From assembly GCA_006386115.1 (NCBI GenBank), contig VFIW01000084.1:144299-208298 (forward strand): a stretch of DNA of 64,000 nucleotides, written 5' to 3'. This DNA is from Globisporangium splendens (Eukaryota; Oomycota; Peronosporomycetes; Pythiales; Pythiaceae). This document shows, piece after piece, positions 54,512-64,000 of the stretch (positions are counted from its first letter, which is position 1; each line of letters opens with the position of its first letter). The notes below the pieces were generated by a model. The model had not been told where the DNA came from and searched no databases. It worked only from the letters and a program-made list of their open reading frames with translations. Made by a program: the position numbers and the translations under genes.

Positions 54512-55706
54512 TCAGTTGTCTGTGCGGGATCTTGAAGACGAGATCTCGTACAGATATACGTTGTCATACGCTGGATCGTCATCGCTGCTGCCAGCTTCTG
54601 AATCCGTATTCGGAAGGAACGGCGCAGTATCGAGGGCTCTGGCTTCCATGTCCCAACGAGCGAGCAGCGGCGCAATGGACCGAGTGATGCTGACACACAT
54701 ATGCAGGCAAGTGGTGCATGGATATCATTGAAAGCGTTGATGGTCTGATACAGAAATGGACACATACCTTCGAAGCTGATACGTGACGTAGAGTTTGCAC
54801 TTTGGGTTGCAGCGAAAGATGAGCGCGACGGTCGCAATGACGTTTTCGAAATCTACGCGCGATGGAAATGTGCCCAACCGCCATCACCTGTTTATATTTG
54901 TACCTCATCATGGCATGTGTCGTTTGCATATTTTACCTTCCGATCGATAGAAGCAATCTGCTGCTAAGAGCACGTCCACCGTCCGAAACAAGTCGAACAA
55001 GTGCTCGTTCCCTGTCACTTGGCCCCAGTCCAATGGAAGAAAGCTGGCGACGTCCTGGATGCCGTTGATCTGAATGTTGACTTCCACGTTGCGCTGAATG
55101 TCGATCGCATCCGAGCGATCAGTCAAATACACCTACGCAAGCGGTTTCCATCCACGCAAGCCAACGCACCGGTAAGTCAGAAGAAGTGCATGCACGCAAA
55201 GAGAGCAAGTTTGTACTTACTGCTTTGGGCTTGCCGCAAATGGCTGCAAGGATCCCGGGCAGTCCCGTGCCACAGCCGATCTCCATGACCACCTTGTTGG
55301 CCACGACGCGTGCGCGACGGCGAGCGACAAAGTGCGCCAGTACCATCGCCGAGGGCCAAATGAAGAGTCCGTAGTGCGTTGTATCGTCATGGGACTCGGT
55401 GTCGTGAAGGTCTTGGATGAGCTCCACCATCTGCACCGTCGCGAACCCATAAGCCGCTGATTCTGTGGCTGCTGCTACAGTGTGCTCTGTACGTTGCCGC
55501 TTCTGCCGTGGTGTGCTGTCGCTAGCGGTGGTCACGTGGCACTCGGACGCTGCGCTGGTGTCGCCATTGTCCCCATCGTGTGGACGCCCCAATGCGAACT
55601 GAAATGCCTGTTGCCGTTGCTGCATCTTTGCCTCGCATGTCGAATTAAGACAGTCGTGTGGTGCGCAAAGTCTGGGAAACACTTCTGCGCAACTTGGTCG
55701 CAACAT
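54512..55706 (-). CDS. METTL23/METTL21-like protein methyltransferase
   Basis: Four exons: 55706-55221, 55132-54937, 54852-54768 and 54689-54512, 314 residues. The seven-beta-strand SAM-binding core starts with YGLFIWPSAMVLAHF, followed by motif I VVMEIGCGTGLPG (about 139-151), LTDR at the end of beta-2, and VDVLLAADCFYRSEDFENVIATVALIF, the acidic post-II/motif III region. This layout fits family 16 lysine/arginine methyltransferases, closest in feel to METTL23. The target protein cannot be named. The first 85 residues are a polar extension; a downstream Met (MQQRQQAF) is an alternative start. The last 30 residues are Ser/Asp-rich. Confidence 0.88.
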
Positions 55707-55813
55707 TGTTGACTTTATTTATTTACGGTTAGTACCCCGTATCCGTTTTATATTTATGGAAGAAATCATATTTGGAGGAAGGAAAGTGTAGCCATCATGG
55801 TCTTGAAACTCAC

Positions 55814-58628
55814 TTACGCTTGGCTTGATCTGGCGCCGTCAATCACTGCGAGTAGCTCATTCGCCTGCGAGAGATTCTGTTCATGCGCATCGCATGTCAC
55901 GCTGAAAGACGACGTCACGGACTCCAGAATCCGCCAGCAATTTTCGGATCGATTCCCCAGAAAGTCATGTTTTGCTTGATCATTCACTGTGTGAAGAGAA
56001 GCCACCAGACGGCGAAATGTGGTCACGACACTAGGTAGAATGCGCACAAGCGAGATGCTCAAGTGGCGATCTAGAGAGCTATCGCTGGGTTTCTTTTGCA
56101 GTCGTCGATCAGCCAGTTGCATATCTGCAGGGAGGTTTTGGTGAACGATGCCCAAGCTTTTCTCCAGAAGCGTCACCACAAGGTCCACTTTGTCGGGTGA
56201 TTGAACGAACATGAGAAACGCCATCAGCTGAACTTCCACAATCACAGCTGCCGCCTCAGTGTCAGCAGCCGCGACGCAACCACCAAGAGAAGAATCGAGC
56301 CTCGTCATCAATGCCTCTAACGACTTCCAAGCGCATTTGAGTCCGACTTGTGTGGCTTCATGAGTCAGCACGTCAGTGCTTTCTGAAGACTGTGTTCCCA
56401 GCGACTCTTGTCGAAAGCGGAGATGAAGTAAAACATACTTCAAGCAAGACCAAAACCAACTGACATCGACCTGCTCAGAATTTGCCTTGTCGAATTCGAT
56501 GAGCTCGTGTTGGTTCAACCATATACTCAAACGAAGAAGACCAGGCAGAACCTGACGCGAAATTCGGCGAAGCTCAAATTGGTTTGATGCAAAAGCGTGG
56601 CGCGTTTGAGAGAGCCAGCCTATCAGGACGCGATGCCAGAACTCGCTCGCTGCAGATTTCTCTTTAGTCTTCGTCTTCTTTCCCGCAAACTCGTTAAGCA
56701 GGTCAACCAGAGATGGAGCACTTTTGGGTTGGCCATTTCCGGGCACGTCTCCACCAGAAGTAGTAGCGTCCAAATCAAGCATATCATCATCGTTGGCGGT
56801 CCATGTAGCCAAGGAAGAGCAAGCATTCGCCCATTGATCCTTTTTTTCACCGGAGATCCGCGACTCTTTCCTCAGTTCGTGCTGCTGGGCTACTGAATTC
56901 AGTAACTTCATTCCATATTTGCCGAACATAAAGTCCTTTCCCAAGAAGTTGACGAGTAGATCAATGCCCAGCAGCCTTTCTTCTTTCTGCTGCCAGCAGA
57001 AATTGTTGCTGTCGTTGGGTTGCTCACTCAAACCAAGTAGCATCTCCAAAAGAAGCTCCACAGCTGCGTCAGAAGATCGGTCCTTGTCTTTATGGGAGTG
57101 CCTTCGAGTGAGTTTGGCCAGCGACAGGACTACTCCACTGCTCTTTTGCCGAACGCTTGACGCGATATGCATGACGTACTTTTCTAGGGTCGGGAAGATA
57201 AACTTCCAATGTTTGAGCAGAAACTGCGATGGGAGGGACGGTACCAGCTTTCCGAGCACATCCAGTAATCCTTCGGCTTCGTATGTCTCCAGCAATTCTT
57301 GTTCCGCAGAGCTGTTATCATCGTGGCTCGCGTTTTCTTTCATTCGATTCAGCTTGCTGACGACTTCCTGGAAGATTGCCAAGCGCATGGGCTCCTCGCA
57401 TAGATCAACGTAGTGTTTCAGACACTGAGCAGCATTTTCTCGCACCGACAACTGATCATGTCGCAAGCATTGGTACAGCACGGGCTTCAGTGTTTGCACT
57501 AGTGAGCGCGGTAGGCGGGCGACGTTGGTGTGGCGGGCTTCAAACTGGAAAGTAACCGTTGACTCCGGTCCACGGAATCCTCCTTTGATATCGCTTGCTA
57601 CCCGTGTCGCTGGAGTAGCGCTCAAGTCGTTCTCACGAGCCTGGTCGCGCGAGTTTTCGCCAACCTTGATGGATTTTAGAATGAGAGAAAGAGCGTATAG
57701 AGCTCCGTCGCGCTCTCCCCGTTGTGTTCGACGAGTTGTGTCTTGAGTTCTCACATGCTCCGATCCAACTGCGACATGCAAAAGCTGCTCGATGAACGTA
57801 TCAATGGTTTCCATGGCTGGCAGCATGAATACAAGACTGACTACTTTCTGCGCGCACTCTTTTCGAATGGCAGACCACACATCGGTGACGCCAAGCAGCA
57901 TTATTTGCGTGCACGCTTGGCAGATCGCCATCGTTCTTCTGCGGTATTCCATCTTGTCTGCTGAGTCCTCATTCCGAGGCGCACTGAGTGATGCCGTGTT
58001 GTCTTTCTCCAAGATGTTGCAAAGCAGCTGGAAGCAAAACTGGAGTGCAGACTGACGGAGACAGGGTTCTTGTAGCAACGATATCAGATGGTACCAGCCA
58101 TTCAACGCCTCCACGCTCCATTCACACTGAAGAAAAACACTATAGTATGTAGAACACAGCGTAGCAAAATCATAATTGTGTGCCAAAGATACTAGTTTTG
58201 AATCAGAAAGATACTCACCGCTCAAGATTTTGCAGATGCTCACGTAGTTCCTCACTGGGTGGCTCGAGGCACTCCCGGCGCGCGTACGCAGCCAGAGACT
58301 CGGCATCGCAACTTATCGCTTCTGAGACGCGCACGTTTTGTTTCGCATACTTTCGCATCATGAAGCAGAACAGAAACTCTTCCAGCATGGACGGGAATAC
58401 TGCGAGATGATCAAACTGTCTCGGTCGAGATGGAAGCTGCAAAGCCATCATATGAGCCAAGCTTTCTTGGGAGGCTCCATGTTCATTGAACTGACGTAGC
58501 AGCGCTGCGCATGCAGCACACTCCTCGATTTCATTTGGTGCATCAAGTAGCTGGGCTATAAGGTCTTCAAGGTACGGACGAAGCGGACTCGGGTCTGTGG
58601 AAAGGGCCCTCCTTGACGACATCGCCAT
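55814..58628 (-). CDS. Large HEAT/ARM-like repeat protein, unrecognised
   Basis: Two exons, 58628-58219 and 58139-55814, 911 residues. The acceptor used (CTATAG before 58139) keeps the frame as HLQNLERVFLQCEWSVEAL; the nearer CAG would not. The sequence is almost all alpha helix with repeated amphipathic pairs (for example SVRENAAQCLKHYVDLCEEPMRLAIF; QFLLKHWKFIFPTLEKYVMHIASSVRQKSSGVVLSLAKL), the look of HEAT or armadillo repeats used as a protein-binding scaffold. Acidic Asp-rich and Lys-rich linkers occur in the middle (about residues 520-570). I cannot assign a named family. It lies 108 bases upstream of the methyltransferase gene on the same strand. Confidence 0.8.
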
Positions 58629-59033
58629 GTCAGGGTCAGCAGCTCCGGCTGTCAGCTTTTCTTGTTGTTCTGCTATCAGCCGCTGCCGTGCTGGTGTTTC
58701 ACGCCCTTTCGTGCGCTAAAGTTCAGTTTCATTTATAGAAAATCCATACTTGGACCAATCATCACAACCAGTTGAACCAAAATGCTGCTGCAGTACAGTA
58801 TACTTACGGTATAAGAGCATCTCGACCAGTAACTCTCAGTTTCCTGCTAGAAGTGTACCTATTTTTGAAAATATCTGGCTGGTCCCGTTGTGACCACCAG
58901 CTTTTTTATCCGGCTGAGCAAGGCTTTTATTAGCCCCTCTGTCACCAGGATTTTCAGTCCATTTTTGCAAATATGTCGTCTTAGACAACACAAATTGATG
59001 TGAAATAAAGTATGGGCAACATAAAGAACAGCA
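58629..59033. other. Region between the HEAT-like gene and the tRNA array
   Basis: About 400 bases, AT-richer than its surroundings, without a supported gene. It ends where the array unit begins. Confidence 0.45.
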
Positions 59034-59153
59034 TGCACGCACACCGACGAGGCGGCAGCAAAAAGTATGCACCCACATCCGGACACGAAACGCAGCAGCA
59101 GCAGACATGCTGGCATGGTGACATGGTGGTGGGTGCCAGCGGAAGAAGAAGAA

Positions 59154-59226
59154 CGACCACGATGGGACTCGAACCCACAACCCCCTGATTAGAAGTCAGA
59201 TGCGCTATCCATTGCGCCACGCGGTC
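59154..59226 (-). tRNA. tRNA-Arg(TCT), unit 1
   Basis: The acceptor stem GACCGCG pairs with CGTGGTC. The D arm is GCGC..GCGC. The anticodon stem TCTGA/TCAGG closes loop CTTCTAA with anticodon TCT. The T arm GTGGG TTCGAGT CCCAT holds the B box. Discriminator base is G. There is no intron, and CCA is not encoded. Confidence 0.95.
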
Positions 59227-59791
59227 ACGAAGACCCATCACACACACTCCGCACAAACAAACGGACACACGCACCACAACACACACCGAAAACGCACTCG
59301 ACACACACAAATATACCCCTCTCCTCAAACGCACGCTCTCTACATCCACACCGGGACAGAGATACGTCCTCCAACTTTCTCCAGCTCTCCCCATCGCGTC
59401 GAACCTCTCCAATTGCATACTCGCGTGTTCCCTTGACACCCGACCTCGCTGGCGTCTGGTAGTGGTGGGGTCGGGCCACGAGAGCCACAGACGGCTCAGA
59501 CGCGCACTCGGACGACACTATCGTGACAGCGCATGCTCGCGTCTCGGCTCGCGTCTCGGCTCGCGTCGCTCACTCGCTGGGTCCGACCAACGACAAACCG
59601 ATCGAAAACACAGACCCGAAAAGAGAGGCAGACGGCCACGCACACGGCGCTGTTGAGATAGTGTGCACGCACACCGACGAGGCGGCAGCAAAAAGTATGC
59701 ACCCACATCCGGACACGAAACGTAGCAGCAGCAGACATGCTGGCATGGTGACATGGTGACATGGTGGTGGGTGCCAGCGGAAGAAGAAGAA

Positions 59792-59864
59792 CGACCACGA
59801 TGGGACTCGAACCCACAACCCCCTGATTAGAAGTCAGATGCGCTATCCATTGCGCCACGCGGTC
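59792..59864 (-). tRNA. tRNA-Arg(TCT), unit 2
   Basis: Same 73 bases as unit 1, with all stems intact. Confidence 0.95.
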
Positions 59865-60430
59865 ACGAAGACCCATCACACACACTCCGCACAAACAAAC
59901 GGACACACGCACCACAACACACACCGAAAACGCACTCGACACACACAAATATACCCCTCTCCTCAAACGCACGCTCTCTACATCCACACCGGGACAGAGA
60001 TACGTCCTCCAACTTTCTCCAGCTCTCCCCATCGCGTCGAACCTCTCCAATTGCATACTCGCGTGTTCCCTTGACACCCGACCTCGCTGGCGTCTGGTAG
60101 TGGTGGGGTCGGGCCACGAGAGCCACAGACGGCTCAGACGCGCACTCGGACGACACTATCGTGACAGCGCATGCTCGCGTCTCGGCGCGTCTCGCGTTCG
60201 CTCACTCGCTGGGTCCGACCAACGACAAACCGACCGATAAACAAACCCGAAGAGAGGCAGACGGCCACGCACGGGTGTGCGCGCTCTCATGCATGCACGC
60301 ACACACACACGACGCTGTTGAGACAGCACGCACGCACACCGACGAGGCGGCAGCAAAAAGTATGCACCCACATCCAGACACGAAACACAGCAGCAGACAT
60401 AGGTGCTGGGTGCCAGCGGAAGAAGAAGAA

Positions 60431-60503
60431 CGACCACGATGGGACTCGAACCCACAACCCCCTGATTAGAAGTCAGATGCGCTATCCATTGCGCCACGCG
60501 GTC
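60431..60503 (-). tRNA. tRNA-Arg(TCT), unit 3
   Basis: Same sequence as unit 1. It is the first unit of the second spacer subtype. Confidence 0.95.
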
Positions 60504-61069
60504 ACGAAGACCCATCATACACACTCCACACAAACAAACGGACACACGCACCACAACACACACCGAAAACGCACTCGACGCACACAAATATACCCCTCTC
60601 CTCAAACGCACGCTCTCTACATCCCCACCGGGACAGAGATACTCCCTCCAGCTTTCTCCAGCTCTCTCCGTCGCGCCGAACCTCTACAATTGCATACTCG
60701 CGTCTTCTCTTGACACCCGACCTCGCTGGCGTCTGGTAGTGGCGGGGTCGAGCCACGAGAGCCACAGACGGCTCAGACGCGCGCTCGGGTGGCACTATCG
60801 TGACAGCGCATGCTCGCGTCTCGGTTCGCGTCTCGGTTCGCTCACTCGCTGGGTCCGACCAACGACAAACCGACCGATAAACAAACCCGAAGAGAGGCAG
60901 ACGGCCACGCACGGGTGTGCGCGCTCTCATGCATGCACGCACACACACACGACGCTGTTGAGACAGCACGCACGCACACCGACGAGGCGGCAGCAAAAAG
61001 TATGCACCCACATCCAGACACGAAACACAGCAGCAGACATGGTGCTGGGTGCCAGCGGAAGAAGAAGAA

Positions 61070-61142
61070 CTACCACGATGGGACTCGAACCCACAACCCC
61101 CTGATTAGAAGTCAGATGCGCTATCCATTGCGCCACGCGGTC
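61070..61142 (-). tRNA. tRNA-Arg(TCT), unit 4, with acceptor-stem mismatch
   Basis: Identical to the others except for T instead of G at 61071 on the plus strand. On the tRNA this turns C72 into A, so the first acceptor pair G1-C72 becomes G-A. The gene may still be transcribed, but processing or charging could suffer. Confidence 0.9.
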
Positions 61143-61449
61143 ACGAAGACCCATCATACACACTCCACACAAACAAACGGACACACGCACCACAACACAC
61201 ACCGAAAACGCACTCGACGCACACAAATATACCCCTCTCCTCAAACGCACGCTCTCTACATCCCCACCGGGACAGAGATACTCCCTCCAGCTTTCTCCAG
61301 CTCTCTCCGTCGCGCCGAACCTCTACAATTGCATACTCGCGTCTTCTCTTGACACCCGACCTCGCTGGCGTCTGGTAGTGGTGGGGTCGAGCCACGAGAG
61401 CCACAGACGGCTCAGACGCGCGCTCGGGTGGCACTATCGTGACAGCGCA

Positions 61450-61896
61450 TCTTCGCGTCTCGGTTTCGCTCTCGGTTCGCTCACTCGCTGGGTCCGACCA
61501 CGACAAACGACCGATAACAAACCTAAGAGAAGGCGACGCCACGCACGGTTGTTCGCGCTCTCATGCATGCACGCACACACACACGACGCTTTGAGACAGC
61601 ACGCACGCACCCGACGATGCGGCAGCAAAAGTCTGCACCCACATCCAGACACGAACACAGCAGCAACATGTGCTGTGTGCCAGTCGGAAGAAGAAGAACG
61701 CCACGATTGGACTCGACCCCAACCCCCCTGATTAGAAGTCCGATGCGCTATCCTTGCGCACGCGGTCCCACGAAGACCATCATACACACTCCACCAAACA
61801 AACGGACCCACTCCCACAACACACACCGAAAACGCACCGACGCACACAAATATACACCTCTCCCAACGCACGCTTCTCTACATCCCCACCGAGCCA
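61450..61896. other. Damaged stretch of array unit 5
   Basis: About 450 bases with dense single-base deletions, some insertions and substitutions relative to every other unit, with clean sequence on both sides. The unit is 17 bases short in total. This looks more like low-quality consensus than natural decay. Confidence 0.75.
61699..61768 (-). pseudogene. Broken tRNA-Arg(TCT), unit 5
   Basis: It is recognisable by GATTAGAAGTC around the anticodon, but the T arm, D arm and acceptor have lost or changed bases. It could be a pseudogene or the result of sequence errors in this unit. Confidence 0.7.
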
Positions 61897-62330
61897 GAGA
61901 TACTCCCTCCAGCTTTCTCCAGCTCTCTCCGTCGCACCGAACCTCTACAATTGCATACTCGCGTCTTCTCTTGACACCCGACCTCGCTGGCGTCTGGTAG
62001 TGGCGGGGTCGAGCCACGAGAGCCACAGACGGCTCAGACACGCGCTCGGGTGGCACTATCGTGACAGCGCATGCTCGCGTCTCGGTTCGCGTCTCGGTTC
62101 GCTCACTCGCTGGGTCCGACCAACGACAAACCGACCGATAAACAAACCCGAAGAGAGGCAGACGGCCACGCACGGGTGTGCGCGCTCTCATGCATGCACG
62201 CACACACACACGACGCTGTTGAGACAGCACGCACGCACACCGACGAGGCGGCAGCAAAAAGTATGCACCCACATCCAGACACGAAACACAGCAGCAGACA
62301 TAGTGCTGGGTGCCAGCGGAAGAAGAAGAA

Positions 62331-62403
62331 CGACCACGATGGGACTCGAACCCACAACCCCCTGATTAGAAGTCAGATGCGCTATCCATTGCGCCACGCG
62401 GTC
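62331..62403 (-). tRNA. tRNA-Arg(TCT), unit 6
   Basis: Same 73 bases as unit 1. Confidence 0.95.
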
Positions 62404-62969
62404 ACGAAGACCCATCATACACACTCCACACAAACAAACGGACACACGCACCACAACACACACCGAAAACGCACTCGACGCACACAAATATACCCCTCTC
62501 CTCAAACGCACGCTCTCTACATCCCCACCGGGACAGAGATACTCCCTCCAGCTTTCTCCAGCTCTCTCCGTCGCGCCGAACCTCTACAATTGCATACTCG
62601 CGTCTTCTCTTGACACCCGACCTCGCTGGCGTCTGGTAGTGGCGGGGTCGAGCCACGAGAGCCACAGACGGCTCAGACGCGCGCTCGGGTGGCACTATCG
62701 TGACAGCGCATGCTCGCGTCTCGGTTCGCGTCTCGGTTCGCTCACTCGCTGGGTCCGACCAACGACAAACCGACCGATAAACAAACCCGAAGAGAGGCAG
62801 ACGGCCACGCACGGGTGTGCGCGCTCTCATGCATGCACGCACACGCACACGACGCTGTTGAGACAGCACGCACGCACACCGACGAGGCGGCAGCAAAAAG
62901 TATACACCCACATCCAGACACGAAACACAGCAGCAGACATGGTGCTGGGTGCCAGCGGAAGAAGAAGAA

Positions 62970-63042
62970 CGACCACGATGGGACTCGAACCCACAACCCC
63001 CTGATTAGAAGTCAGATGCGCTATCCATTGCGCCACGCGGTC
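62970..63042 (-). tRNA. tRNA-Arg(TCT), unit 7
   Basis: Same 73 bases as unit 1. Its spacer has small private changes (TATACACCC for TATGCACCC near 62902). Confidence 0.95.
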
Positions 63043-63608
63043 ACGAAGACCCATCATACACACTCCACACAAACAAACGGACACACGCACCACAACACAC
63101 ACCGAAAACGCACTCGACGCACACAAATATACCCCTCTCCTCAAACGCACGCTCTCTACATCCCCACCGGGACAGAGATACTCCCTCCAGCTTTCTCCAG
63201 CTCTCTCCGTCGCGCCGAACCTCTACAATTGCATACTCGCGTCTTCTCTTGACACCCGACCTCGCTGGCGTCTGGTAGTGGTGGGGTCGAGCCACGAGAG
63301 CCACAGACGGCTCAGACGCGCGCTCGGGTGGCACTATCGTGACAGCGCATGCTCGCGTCTCGGTTCGCGTCTCGGTTCGCTCACTCGCTGGGTCCGACCA
63401 ACGACAAACCGACCGATAAACAAACCCGAAGAGAGGCAGACGGCCACGCACGGGTGTGCGCGCTCTCATGCATGCACGCACACACACACGACACTGTTGA
63501 GACAGCACGCACGCACACCGACGAGGCGGCAGCAAAAAGTATGCACCCACATCCAGACACGAAACACAGCAGCAGACATGGTGCTGGGTGCCAGCGGAAG
63601 AAGAAGAA

Positions 63609-63681
63609 CGACCACGATGGGACTCGAACCCACAACCCCCTGATTAGAAGTCAGATGCGCTATCCATTGCGCCACGCGGTC
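63609..63681 (-). tRNA. tRNA-Arg(TCT), unit 8
   Basis: Same 73 bases as unit 1. The unit continues to the window end, so the array is longer than shown. Confidence 0.95.
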
Positions 63682-64000
63682 ACGAAGACCCATCATACAC
63701 ACTCCACACAAACAAACGGACACACGCACCACAACACACACCGAAAACGCACTCGACGCACACAAATATACCCCTCTCCTCAAACGCACGCTCTCTACAT
63801 CCCCACCGGGACAGAGATACTCCCTCCAGCTTTCTCCAGCTCTCTCCGTCGCGCCGAACCTCTACAATTGCATACTCGCGTCTTCTCTTGACACCCGACC
63901 TCGCTGGCGTCTGGTAGTGGCGGGGTCGAGCCACGAGAGCCACAGACGGCTCAGACGCGCGCTCGGGTGGCACTATCGTGACAGCGCATGCTCGCGTCTC

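Larger units (their letters stand above)
59034..64000. repeat. Tandem array of about 639 bp units, each with a tRNA-Arg(TCT)
   Basis: Eight units are seen, with tRNA starts spaced 638, 639, 639, 1261 (two units, one damaged), 639 and 639 bases apart. The array continues past the window. Units 1-2 form one subtype (for example CGGGCCACGAG, CTCGGACGACAC) and units 3-8 another (CGAGCCACGAG, CTCGGGTGGCAC). Spacers are rich in CACA/ACGC and hold no protein gene. Each unit has one T5 run (minus strand) about 90 bases past the tRNA 3' end. Confidence 0.95.

Noticed and set aside
58139..58219. Apparent frameshift at the first intron of the HEAT-like gene
   Set aside because: The CTATAG acceptor before 58139 restores the frame; the nearer TTCAG is simply not the splice site.
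59200..63973. Open frames of 80-200 codons throughout the tRNA array
   Set aside because: They repeat with the unit, run through the tRNA genes, and are rich in His/Thr/Arg from CACA/ACGC repeats; no start, domain or splice pattern supports them.
59034..64000. CRISPR-like regular repeat array
   Set aside because: Units are 639 bp with a complete tRNA, the genome is eukaryotic, and there are no short repeat/unique spacer alternations.
1..64000. RxLR or Crinkler effector genes, expected in some oomycete gene-poor regions
   Set aside because: No open frame combined a signal peptide with an RxLR-EER or LFLAK-type motif; the only clear signal peptide belongs to the GH81 enzyme.

Overview
The window looks like nuclear DNA of an oomycete, most like Phytophthora or a close relative in the Peronosporales. 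The reasons are many short GT..AG introns (about 50-100 nt), compact genes with moderately GC-rich exons, and core promoters of the oomycete Inr plus FPR type (TCACTTTCCAATTTGC-like) in front of the sugar-transporter genes. The gene content also fits: a GH81 glucanase, a GPH-family sugar transporter cluster, and PIH1-type dynein assembly in a lineage with flagellated zoospores. Every protein family was assigned by reading the translation; no database search was possible.

Positions 1-14290 hold a young cluster of near-identical GPH sucrose-type transporters. Copy 1 (-) and copy 2 (+) are head to head. Copy 3 (-) is truncated at its 5' end and has lost its stop codon. Copy 4 (-) and copy 5 (+) form a second head-to-head pair, lying in a gap-free inverted repeat with 2151 bp arms. 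The spacers between pair members carry matching core promoters and a conserved upstream block. A diverged sixth relative lies at 35191-36636. A secreted GH81 endo-1,3-beta-glucanase follows the cluster at 14294-16534.

Positions 16535-58628 are ordinary eukaryotic housekeeping territory. In order they hold: a PLP homeostasis protein (YggS/PLPBP), a PIH1-domain protein, ribosomal protein eL21, the polyadenylation factor FIP1, the diphthamide enzyme DPH6 with fused RidA-like domains, an unrecognised beta-propeller-like protein, a small unrecognised gene, GPH copy 6, a SAP-like nuclear protein, a disrupted coiled-coil (golgin-like) gene, a GBF1/GNOM-type Arf guanine exchange factor, an EF-hand protein with a probable one-base frameshift, an SGT-type TPR co-chaperone, a MAM33/p32 mitochondrial protein, a METTL23-like methyltransferase, and a HEAT-like repeat protein. 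Exon junctions were worked out by reading frame and splice signals; where they are uncertain this is stated.

Positions 59034-64000 are a tandem array of about 639 bp units. Each unit carries one minus-strand tRNA-Arg(TCT) gene. Eight units are seen and the array runs off the window. One unit (about 61450-61896) is riddled with small indels and carries a broken tRNA.

The most unusual features are the twice-built palindromic transporter pairs with their shared promoter elements, and the tandem tRNA-Arg array.
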